Below, one piece after another: positions 55,263-63,574 of a stretch of 64,000 nucleotides of DNA. The DNA is from Stentor roeselii (Eukaryota > Ciliophora > Heterotrichea > Heterotrichida > Stentoridae). The position numbers and the translations under genes were made by a program. The stretch is from the NCBI GenBank assembly GCA_006503475.1, contig RSEH01000001.1, positions 124,001 through 188,000 of the forward strand. The letters are read 5' to 3'. The notes below the pieces were generated by a model. That model was given only the letters and a program-made list of their open reading frames with translations, was not told the DNA's origin and searched no databases. The first letter of the stretch is position 1. Every line of letters begins with the position of its first letter.

Positions 55263-56710
55263 ATGAAAGTCAATTTCAATAAAGTCCTAAACCACTCCCT
55301 TCAAATAAAGTCCTGCAAAGAAATCATTCAAGAGCAAAAAGAAATGAAAAAAGCAACTTACAAGCGAAGTGGATCTGAACTTTTAACTATCGGGATTGTT
55401 AAAGGAAAACAACTCATTCAGGCAAAGATGATTGATGAGAAATATGAAGAGTTTAAGAGAGATGTTGGAAGGATGGAGCAGTATATGATTAGTTATATTC
55501 ATAAATTGTCGGGAAAACTTGTTAGGTTCGCTGATGATCAACGAAAAACTTTGAAACAAACTGCAGCGGATAAAAACTCGGAATTTGTACCTGGAAATAT
55601 GCCAAAATTTGAATATAGCAAAACACGAATTGGAAATTTTAAAAGAGCTACACAGGTTTTGCTTAGTCTTATTCATATCAAACCTGATGAAAAACCTTTG
55701 GATCATGCTTTTGAGGAGATTGAAAGATTAACTGGGGTCATTATCGATTTGGAAAAAGAAATATCTGAGCTAAAAAACGGAAAACCTGAACCACCAGTAG
55801 AAGTCCCTGTAATTGAAGTAGTAGACTTCGGTAAATTGACTTATTACGAGAAAGGAGAATACGTGAAGAATTTAGGTATTGATACCGGCTATTTACGGAA
55901 TATCACAGGATACGTGATGACAAAAGATGGGGGCTATATATTAGTTTGTACTCTCCACTCAGTCTGTGACCTAAAATAGGCAGTAGTCCTTATAAGACAG
56001 TACCCTAAACTCAGAAAGTAAAGGATTTAAAGTCAGTACCTTAAATCCAGTTGGTAAAACCAACAAAGTCAGTATTTTCAAAGAAGAAGGTGAAAAAAAT
56101 CAGTCTGTACCCATTATTCAGGTAAAAAAAAATAGTGAGTCAATTTTATCCAGATAGTAAACCAAAAACAGTCAGTTCAATTCATTCAGTGAGTAACCCA
56201 AACAAAGAAGGTAACAATTATCCAGTCGGTACCCATAAAAAGACTGTAACTCCAAACCAGTTGGTACAACTCACGCAGTTTGTATTCCCAAACAGTTGGT
56301 AGAAATAAAAAGACAGTAAAAACCATCCAGTCAGTACCTCCAAACCAGGTTTTTTCCATTCAGTTCGTATTTTTCATCAAGAAAGTACCAGCCAATCAGT
56401 CAGTCCACTCTAAAAAGATGGTTAAAATAAAAAGACAGTACCCTCTCCACAGAAAGTAACTTCCACTCAGAACGTACTTATTCCCCAGAATGTTCAATTC
56501 AAACAGTCTGTATCCTTAAAAAGTCAGTCATTTTCAACCAGCCTGTATCCTCTAAAAGCAAGTCCTGACTACTTAGAATGTTTTATCCAAAAAGACAGTC
56601 ATTCCTAACAAGTGTTTGTTTATGATGCCAAGTCCGGAAAAGCGCTGACTGCCTTCAACCAGTCTCAACAAGAATGTACAGAATGGCTGAAAAAAATAAA
56701 CTCTAACTAA
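55263..56710 (+). CDS. PH-like domain protein split by 38 mini-introns into one-codon exons
   Basis: The reconstructed protein has 295 residues. Exon 1 (55263-55947) encodes 228 residues plus the first base of the next codon: a helical N-terminal half (about 1-150) and the start of a beta-rich domain. Then 38 introns of 14 or 15 nt (55948-56612) are separated by 35 three-nt exons. Their 36 split codons continue the beta domain (starting FCNKIIVKV, ending TSKYM). The last exon (56613-56710) adds FVYDAKSGKALTAF and a helix with TEWLKKI, like the C-terminal tryptophan helix of PH domains. No stop occurs in the joined frame, and the ends of the array fix the same phase. An alternative ending at the TAG at 55979 would truncate the domain. 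The stop TAA abuts the stop of the minus-strand channel gene. A PH fold is inferred, not searched. Confidence 0.82.
55948..56612 (+). other. Array of 38 tandem mini-introns with 35 three-nucleotide exons
   Basis: Reading from 55948: every unit is GT...AG of 14 or 15 nt followed by exactly three nucleotides, then the next GT. My count is 28 introns of 15 nt and 10 of 14 nt (560 nt) plus 35 x 3 nt of exon (105 nt), which sums to 665 nt, the exact length of the region. Donors are GTA 26 times, GTC 5, GTT 5 and GTG 2. At 56121/56122 and 56348/56349 two introns abut without an exon. Examples: GTACTCTCCACTCAG at 55948, GTAAACCAAAAACAG at 56157, GTACCTCCAAACCAG at 56334, GTCATTCCTAACAAG at 56598. 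Microexons include tct, gca, aca, aaa, tca, ttg, aag. All junctions are phase 1, fixed by both flanking exons; in phase 0 two microexons would be TGA. Confidence 0.85.
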
Positions 56711-59700
56711 TTATTTCAACGTTCTGCTCCTTGTAATGAAAGACTTTAAACTTGCTTCTTCTCTTTTCACTTTTTCGATCAGGTCTATCTCTTGCTTTCG
56801 ATTATCAGTTAAAGTCTTTTCGAACCATTCAAGTTCTTTCTTGCCTGCTTGCACCAGCCCACTTACTTCTTCTTTAATTAAAGTTACTTTTTCGGCTAAT
56901 TGTTGGATTTTTCTTGCTCTTCTGTCATCTTGAGACTCGTCTACACTTTCTTGGGAACAAATTTGGATGAAGTGGCGAGTTGAAGCTGCTCTTCCCCAGA
57001 CTGCCATTGGCTCATGTTCTGATAAAAGTTCTGCCAAAGCTTTAAGATCTTCGATGACCAGGTTGTCCTTCAGTCTTGCAAATGTGTCATTGAAAATAGA
57101 TACTAGAAGGTTCACCATTAACAGTGGGTTTATGAGCGTCGCTAGTAAAAAACAAGCTAAAAGAGTAAAACTCTGTCTATTAGGGTCAGTCGTGCTCGAA
57201 TAATTTTCCAGTTTAAACGCCCCGAAATTGATCGAATACGTCGTAGTAAAAGCATCAAAAAAGTTGAGATTTTCATCTAAAATCATAAAAAGACAAGTAA
57301 AAGCTGAAGTAGTCATAGCCAAAACAAGTAAAAATACCAAAGAGTCCTTAATAATATCTCTAAAAACCTTAATCATGCTGCGCGTTCTATCAAAAAGCTC
57401 AAACAACGATAGACCTCTAAGCAAGAATAGTAAAACGAGACTGATCACAATAATCTGATAAATTTTCTTATGAGTCTCAGTATCAAAGGTAGACTTTTCA
57501 TTCCCATAGAAAAACTGATACTTAACAACTAAAAACATGTAACAACATAAAACTCTTGCCAAATCAATAAAATTCCACAAACTGTTCATATAAGACTTAA
57601 ACCCGATGCAAACTTGCATAATTTCATTGACCAAAAATAAAGAATTTGTAGCGAAAATGATAATCGTGGAGATCCAGTCGAAAGAAACAGAGTATCCGAC
57701 GTAATAAAGAGTAAAAAACGAAATGATCACATAAAAAATATCATGTAGCAAAACAAATTTCTTCACTTGTCTCCACTTGTAAAGAATAATTGACCTGACC
57801 AGTTGGGTTCTAAAGACTTCATTATCTGAACAGTTATTCAAACTATCAATGAATTTTAAACTTTCCAAGCTACCTAGAGCGAGGTTCATTCGAAATGCGC
57901 TGACTCTGAAAACGATGCTGATTTCTTCTAAGGTTTCTCCTTTCAACATAAGAAACTTGTTCTCATCAATCATATAACTGGGACTAGTGATGACCACTCC
58001 TGACTTATCAATCAAATTTCCATAGTTCTTCAAACCACGTTGACTAACAACAGGAAAAGCCAAAGAATAAACCATTGAAAGACTTGGAGGACTAAAATTA
58101 TTCAAATTCGACAAGTCTTCTTCTATAGACGCTAGAATTTTCGGGTTATTTTCAGCGATTTCAACGACCTTTGCTAAAACGATTTCAATTATTTCTCTAT
58201 TTCTGAGTTCTAAAGCTATACTCAAAGGTGACCTTCCGTCAGTCATACGTATGAAAGGGCATCCATCTTCAAAAGCTTTTTCAATAAGAGCTTTGTTTTT
58301 AAGCAGAACGAAAACATGAAGCATATTAATGCAATCAGGAAAAGCGACCCATTGATAGACCCTGTAATTATATCTTGACCTGATGCGTTTATGCGAGATG
58401 CCTTCAATCGCTGCCAGGAAATAAAGAGAAGAAGAACTCGGACCAAGGAGGATGAAAGGAAAATCTTCATCTTGATGCCTTCGAATAAATTTCTGAAGAC
58501 CTGCCTTGACAACTCCTTTAATATTAAACATTTCTCTTGTTTTTTCTAGAGTCTTGGCAATGGAAGGGTCTGAAAAAGACACGATATTTGTAGAGTTTGA
58601 GTAAAAAATCTGATTTGAATTCGTTCTTATCTTTAGGTTTGTTGATCGAAATTTAAACTTCCAGACAAGTACCTCATCTTTCAAGTTCCAGATCTGTAGC
58701 CCGTCGCTTTTCCCAACAATTAGAAACTTTTCATTAGAATTCAAAGAAACCGATGAAATATTTTTGTAAAATCCGATCAAATGACCAGTTCTTCGTTTTT
58801 TCGATTCTGTTGAAAAAGATGAAGAAATTCCTTTTTCAAGTAAAATATTTTCAGGAGTTGACCAAGACAAAGAGATCATGTCGACGATTTCATTATCCCC
58901 AGCACAGACGATAAGAGACACACTCAGATTTATGCAGATCTTGAGACTTCCTTTCGCAAAAGTGAGAACCTGTGTCCTTTCTGTGAGGTCTGGACTAAGA
59001 AAAACGACTTCAGTGTCAGTTGTATAAACCAGATAATCCTTCACCGATCCTATTTGAAAGATATTTTTTTCTTCAATCGGAATCGGCTTAACTTCAAAAT
59101 TTTCCCATATCTGAAAAACGATGATTTTAAAAATAACGATATTTCCAGTGCTACATTCTTCAACATAAACAATAAAATCTTTACTTTTCCCGAAAGTCAT
59201 CAATTTGACAGGATTTTTCGCTTGAATGATAGACTGGACGCGATTTTCAAGTCCCAAGTCAACATAGCAGATATTCCCATCACATTCCCAAGCGATTCTT
59301 TTCTGTAAGCAACAAACAAGTGAAATAGGACTTTTACTTTTATTTCTATGTAAAGTCTTTACTTCCTCTCCAATAAGCAGCACTTCTCCCGCAGTGGCGA
59401 CGACGAGTTGAGACTCATCAGAAAAAAATTCAGTGACTTCATCTTCAAAGTGAAAAGACCTGTTGATAGTCTTTTCTTGCTTTCGGATTCTGACCAGGTC
59501 CGACCCGTGCCCCTCGCAATATAAAAAAAAGTAGTCAGTTTTAATAGGATTCACGAAAAGCACTGGAAGTGAGTTGAACTTAAGCAACATGACGCAAGTC
59601 ATTGAAACTAAATCCCAGAACTTGCAACAAGGACCTTCTTTTTCAGAACTACCGCCGATAACAACGACTCCAGCTTCAAAGACATCTGAGAAGTTCCAAG

Positions 59701-60412
59701 TGCCGTTGGATTCTTGAAGAGTTGAAGAATTTCCAGAAGATAAAGAAACTATTTTCGCTTCTAGTCCTTCTTCAGCGTAAAGAATTGAATTGTTTTCGTG
59801 AATAAAAAGTAAAATAGTGACGTTTTCAGCGTTTATGTTGATGATTTCTTGTTTTTCTGTTAGATTTCTAAAGCAAATTCCGGTGCTGTGGTAAAAAAGC
59901 ATCGCTTTTTTGCCTTGATATGAACAAAACTGGCTTAGTCTCGGATTTTTACAGAGTAAAGGATGGTCAGGGGTGTGTTCAAAGCCTTCAGTTTCAGAAA
60001 ACTCGAAAAGACTGACGGAATCTGAATTATCAGCAACCCAGACCTGATGAGAGTCGATAAAAAAGTGGTCAATCGGGGCTTTACTTTCGATAAAGGCCAC
60101 TTTTTGATTATCTTTCCAGAAAATCAGCTGCGAGTCTTCACCAGATGTAAAAAAAAATAACTCAAGGGCCTTGATGCAAGTGACTCGCCCTTTATGCGCC
60201 TGGTCAATGTGAGTCTCTTCCAATTCAAAGTCATCCACAAAGATTAAACTCCCGTCGCTAGTCCCTATCAAAATACTTCCATCTTCTCTACTTTCCATAC
60301 AAGTAACTTTCCATGAAAGTGCCTTTTCCCATTTCCTTCTTTCAAGTTCACCTGCAATTTTTTTAACCAATTCTTCCACGTCTTTGTTAGAAGAACCTTG
60401 AAATCCTGACAT
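56711..60412 (-). CDS. WD40-ankyrin-ion channel protein (TRP-like)
   Basis: A 1233-residue protein. The first half (about 30-650) is a series of WD40-like beta-propeller repeats (for example IFVDD, LIFWKDNQK, LQIWNLKDE), likely two propellers. Ankyrin-like repeats follow (about 720-800; DGRSPLSIALELRNREIIEIVL), then a six-TM ion-transport domain (about 915-1130) with a pore loop in YSINFGAFKLENYS, and a C-terminal coiled coil. This matches the ciliate family of large WD40- and ankyrin-linked channels related to TRP/polycystin. The filter is not a potassium signature, so cation selectivity is unknown. The ATG at 60412 is preferred over one 27 codons upstream, which would overlap the divergent Yippee gene. 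Its stop directly abuts that of the array-containing gene. Confidence 0.85.
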   Translation of the reverse strand: MSGFQGSSNKDVEELVKKIAGELERRKWEKALSWKVTCMESREDGSILIGTSDGSLIFVDDFELEETHIDQAHKGRVTCIKALELFFFTSGEDSQLIFWKDNQKVAFIESKAPIDHFFIDSHQVWVADNSDSVSLFEFSETEGFEHTPDHPLLCKNPRLSQFCSYQGKKAMLFYHSTGICFRNLTEKQEIININAENVTILLFIHENNSILYAEEGLEAKIVSLSSGNSSTLQESNGTWNFSDVFEAGVVVIGGSSEKEGPCCKFWDLVSMTCVMLLKFNSLPVLFVNPIKTDYFFLYCEGHGSDLVRIRKQEKTINRSFHFEDEVTEFFSDESQLVVATAGEVLLIGEEVKTLHRNKSKSPISLVCCLQKRIAWECDGNICYVDLGLENRVQSIIQAKNPVKLMTFGKSKDFIVYVEECSTGNIVIFKIIVFQIWENFEVKPIPIEEKNIFQIGSVKDYLVYTTDTEVVFLSPDLTERTQVLTFAKGSLKICINLSVSLIVCAGDNEIVDMISLSWSTPENILLEKGISSSFSTESKKRRTGHLIGFYKNISSVSLNSNEKFLIVGKSDGLQIWNLKDEVLVWKFKFRSTNLKIRTNSNQIFYSNSTNIVSFSDPSIAKTLEKTREMFNIKGVVKAGLQKFIRRHQDEDFPFILLGPSSSSLYFLAAIEGISHKRIRSRYNYRVYQWVAFPDCINMLHVFVLLKNKALIEKAFEDGCPFIRMTDGRSPLSIALELRNREIIEIVLAKVVEIAENNPKILASIEEDLSNLNNFSPPSLSMVYSLAFPVVSQRGLKNYGNLIDKSGVVITSPSYMIDENKFLMLKGETLEEISIVFRVSAFRMNLALGSLESLKFIDSLNNCSDNEVFRTQLVRSIILYKWRQVKKFVLLHDIFYVIISFFTLYYVGYSVSFDWISTIIIFATNSLFLVNEIMQVCIGFKSYMNSLWNFIDLARVLCCYMFLVVKYQFFYGNEKSTFDTETHKKIYQIIVISLVLLFLLRGLSLFELFDRTRSMIKVFRDIIKDSLVFLLVLAMTTSAFTCLFMILDENLNFFDAFTTTYSINFGAFKLENYSSTTDPNRQSFTLLACFLLATLINPLLMVNLLVSIFNDTFARLKDNLVIEDLKALAELLSEHEPMAVWGRAASTRHFIQICSQESVDESQDDRRARKIQQLAEKVTLIKEEVSGLVQAGKKELEWFEKTLTDNRKQEIDLIEKVKREEASLKSFITRSRTLK

Positions 60413-60424
60413 TTTTATAATCTG
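60413..60424. promoter_or_regulatory. 12-bp spacer between divergent start codons
   Basis: Only TTTTATAATCTG lies between the start codon of the minus-strand channel gene (60412) and the plus-strand Yippee gene (60425). All core promoter information for both must lie here or inside coding sequence. It includes a TATAA-like word. Confidence 0.6.
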
Positions 60425-60763
60425 ATGGGAAAAGAGTTCTTTCTTTACGAGGACTGCAAAAACGTTTACGTTTGTAAAGAATGCAAAAATCACTTGTCAA
60501 GTAAGTCAAAAGTAATGACCAAGAGTTTCAAAGGAAAACATGGCAGAAGTTTTTTAGTTTCAAGAATGATCAACGTGACTTACGGCGCTGAAGAAGAAAA
60601 AATTTTACTTTCAGGGATTCATTGCGTGAAAGACGTGATGTGTAAAAGATGCACGACGTACATCGGGTGGTTTTACGTGAAAGCCTACGAAGCTACTGAG
60701 AAGTACAAAGAAGGTCACTTCGTATTAGAAAGAAACCTGGTGTTAAAGGCAGACTGGGACTAG
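60425..60763 (+). CDS. Yippee-like zinc-binding protein (YPEL/Moh1 family)
   Basis: A 112-residue protein, the family's size, with nearly the full Yippee consensus: VYVCKECKNHLSSKSKVMTK, then KSFKGKHGRSFLVSRMINV, ILLSGIHCVKDVMCKRC, IGWFYVKAYEATEKYKEGHFVLE. The four zinc ligands are the two CxxC pairs (CKEC and CKRC). Yippee proteins fold like the CRBN thalidomide-binding domain and are associated with cell division, centrosomes or the GID/CTLH ubiquitin ligase in other eukaryotes. It is convergent with the PROPPIN gene 13 bp downstream. Confidence 0.95.
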   Translation: MGKEFFLYEDCKNVYVCKECKNHLSSKSKVMTKSFKGKHGRSFLVSRMINVTYGAEEEKILLSGIHCVKDVMCKRCTTYIGWFYVKAYEATEKYKEGHFVLERNLVLKADWD

Positions 60764-60776
60764 CCTAATTTTTCAT

Positions 60777-61868
60777 CTATTTACTTTCAACAGTATAAAT
60801 TTCTCCCTTCTCCAAATAACTTACACTTTTTTCTATCTCGACATTCGCGTCAATCTTGCAATAATACAAATTTCCATCAAGATGAGCGACAAGGAACTGC
60901 CGATCACTGTAAAAACAAGTTGCAGGCCCTGCGGGTACCTCTTCACTGAAGCTCCATTTTTCACTTACAGTGATGTGCAGCTTGTAGTAGCTCCGAGTGG
61001 GTTGAAAGTACCCTGGAAGGAAGCGTGTGACCATTCCTGCATAAGACTCAGTCACTGTCAAGCTCCACACGTGAATTGTCATCTTGTTGCTGGCAGCTAT
61101 TAAAAAATTATTGCTCGGGCTGAATGAGAGAGAAGTAATCCTCGCAGTTGATGAGCCTCTTCGCAGTTCATGTCGAACAACGAGAGAATTCGTTTCGAAT
61201 ACACGAATAACTGTGCCGAGTTCACTCGCAGTGGCAGCGAGAGTCCCTTCATAGTTGATTTCAAGGAAAACTATTGAATTATCATGCATTTGTCCACGTT
61301 TTACCTCATTTGTGTAAAAGTTCTCGATACGGACATGTCCTCGGTTTATGTCTAAAGTGCCGAGAACGAAGATGTCTGGGTTGTTTGATATCGCTCCTAC
61401 ACCTAAATCGTTTTCAATCGTTGAAATCGACGCGATGGGCTTCAGGGTGTTAAGAAGGTAAATGTAGGTCTAATTAAAGAATACGATTTTTTCTAGGATT
61501 ATCACGATTTTGTCTCGACGGATCAGAACTTTCTTCACTGGGGTCCGGAAACGAACTTCTGCTTTAAATTGAGATTGGTACTCGTCCCAGAAGTATAAAA
61601 TGTTTGAAGTGTGCTTCTCGTTGTTATTGCTGCCTACTAATAGAAGTAACTGAGTTGAAAACATTGAGGATACTGTTGAAAATCCACCTTCGAAGGATGG
61701 GTGTTGTTTAGTGTCTCGTGAAGATGTGCATTTACAGTCTTCTGATCGGATTAGACGGAAACCGGTCGTTGTACCCACGCAAAGTAAAGTGTTTGTTTGG
61801 TTAAAGTTGAGGCTTAGGATTCGGGTTCTGAGATCTTCTGCTGGGTTTGATGGGAGGTCTTTTTCCAT
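60777..61868 (-). CDS. ATG18: PROPPIN (WIPI/Atg18) phosphoinositide-binding propeller
   Basis: A spliced protein of 358 residues: exon 1 is 61485-61868 and exon 2 is 60777-61469. It is a seven-bladed WD40-like propeller. Exon 2 contains HELRRGSSTARI, with the LRRG version of the FRRG motif that binds PI3P and PI(3,5)P2 in Atg18/WIPI proteins. Further family features: the first blade with ILSLNFNQTNTLLCVGTTTGFRL, and ISSLSFSPSNNFLIAASN-like SLSFSPSNNFLIAASNKM around blade five. Atg18/WIPI acts in autophagosome and endolysosome membrane formation. The splice is required, since the unspliced frame ends at TAG inside the intron. It is in tandem with OFD1 (39 bp apart). Confidence 0.93.
61470..61484 (-). 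other. 15-nt intron in the PROPPIN gene
   Basis: On the minus strand GTATTCTTTAATTAG, phase 0. Retention puts a TAG in frame; removal gives a continuous propeller. Confidence 0.95.
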
Positions 61869-61907
61869 TTTATAAAGATTTGATGGGTTATCAGATGTTA
61901 TTTAGAA

Positions 61908-63536
61908 CTAGTCTCTTGAAGACGAACTATCATTTTCGTATTCCATTAAATAATTTGTCACATTAGCCTGAATCTTCTCAGTTCCCTGAGCAATATTTCC
62001 AGTTCCCTGAACAATTTTTCCAGTTTCCTTACCAGGTGATGCAATTTTCGTTGAAGGTTTGATCAAATCAAAGAATTCCCTTTTAATATTCATTTCCTCC
62101 TGATGTATCTTATTCCACTTAAACCTGTGATCAACTAAAAACTCATGAGCATAAAAATTCCCATAATTTCCCGCTTCCATCAAAATTTTTTCCTTTTCAT
62201 TCAGATGATTTTTCTTCTCTTTTTCCAAGCTGGCCTTGAGTTCAGCAGCTAAAGTTTTAAACGACTGAAGTTCACTTTCCAGTATTTGAATTGATCCTTC
62301 CTTCAAATTGATTTGATTAATAAGATGATTCTGAGTATCTGAAATTAACTTCAGCTCATTTCTTAACTGGTCAACCGCCAGGCCTTGATTCGAGTTTTGT
62401 TCTTTAAGGACTCGATTTTCAGTTCTTAACTTCTGGACTTCAAAGCTGTAGCTTTCGAAATGGTCGTTGGACTTCAGTCGATCTGAGTCGATGTCGAGTT
62501 CTTTTTTTAGAGCTTCAAGTTCGACTTTCTGAAGAGCGAGTTTTCGTTTTTCGTCCTCGAATTTGCTTTCGAATTCTAGTTTGAATCTTAGAAACTCTTC
62601 TTTTGCGGCGAGTTGAAGCTCTTTTTCTTTGATTTCAAGAGATTTGTTTTTTTCTTCTAGGTCTTTTACACGGGATTTCCAAGTTTCTTTTAAATTTTGA
62701 ACTTCTTCTTCTTCTAAGACGATTTTTCTTCGGATTTCGAGGGTGTTTTTGTTGTTTTTTTCCATGTTGAGAAGAAAATCTTGTCTTTGAGCGAATGCTT
62801 TATTGTCTAGTTCAGATTCTTTTGCGCGGATCATGTCATTCAACTTTTTTTCTTTATTTTTTAAGTTTTCAAAGTCCTTTAAGTATCTTTTTTCACAGTC
62901 GTCTTTGTATCTTTTGAGGAGCTCTTGGTATTTGTTTGCTTCTTCTAACTTTAAATTGACGATTTCGATTTCTCTTACACGCTTTATTTGATGATCAAGC
63001 TCGAGTTTCATTCGACTTTCGCATTCTTTTTGAATTTTTAGAAGTTTTTCATCGAATGTCGCGTCAAGGTCTGATTTTTTTCCTGCGAATTTCAAGTCCA
63101 AGTCCAAAAGTTGATTTTCAATATCAGAGACTGAGCTGCGTTCGATTGTTTGGCTTGACGAGTCTTTAAAGCTTGAATTGGAATTTGAAAGAGACTTGGT
63201 GAGAAGGTGTTCAAGGAAACTCTGTCCTGAGGTAGACTCAAGTTTGAAATAATCCGCCAGTTCCAAGCATGACAAAAGTGAAGAAACGTCTCCGCATTCA
63301 GGAATAAATACTGATAAAGTGTATTTGAAAGAGTTTCGGTCCAGGTAGTCCAGGATCAAACTGCAAACAACTCGATGGTCTAGTGATGGACTTGAAAGAT
63401 TCGAACCTTGAAGCTTTTGCAGAAGCTTCGAACGCATGTTTGCCTAAGTTTCAAGCACCTTTAAGTCGTTTTCCAGGTTCTGCTTTTTAAAAAGTCCCAA
63501 AACGTGTCCTTTGGTGATTTTGGTATTTTTTCTCAT
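61908..63536 (-). CDS. OFD1: OFD1 homologue, LisH and coiled-coil centriolar protein
   Basis: A spliced protein of 537 residues: exon 1 is 63459-63536 and exon 2 is 61908-63443. The short first exon ending LKKQNLENDLK-like sequence corresponds to the region before the LisH motif of human OFD1. The LisH-like segment (VVCSLILDYLDRNSFKYTLSVFIPECG, about 48-74) and AQRQDFLLNMEKNN (about 245-258) match OFD1's HLQRCGYEYSLSVFFPESG and YAQRQLLLKDMD. The remainder is coiled coil. OFD1 caps distal centrioles and supports ciliary assembly. The start at 63536 is supported by the intron; without it the frame begins only at 63437. Ortholog status is inferred from motif order. Confidence 0.87.
63444..63458 (-). 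other. 15-nt intron in the OFD1 gene
   Basis: On the minus strand GTGCTTGAAACTTAG, phase 0, with an unusual GTG donor as also used at two places in the intron array. Removal adds the 26-residue N-terminus to the LisH part. Confidence 0.9.
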
Positions 63537-63574
63537 TTATTTAAACTATTTAATACTGCTTGGTTTACCATGAG

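Noticed and set aside
55966-55979. TAG at 55977-55979 taken as the true end of the PH-like gene
   Set aside because: It truncates the domain in the middle of a strand and lies inside a 14-nt GT...AG unit that begins the regular series.
55948-56612. Array read as an 18-bp minisatellite, a CRISPR-like array, or one 665-nt intron
   Set aside because: Unit sequences are too different for a young satellite, and no conserved repeat of CRISPR type exists. One long intron would leave the phase-fixed 36 open codons and the PH-like strands unexplained. Not excluded by RNA evidence, so a transcript test is proposed.
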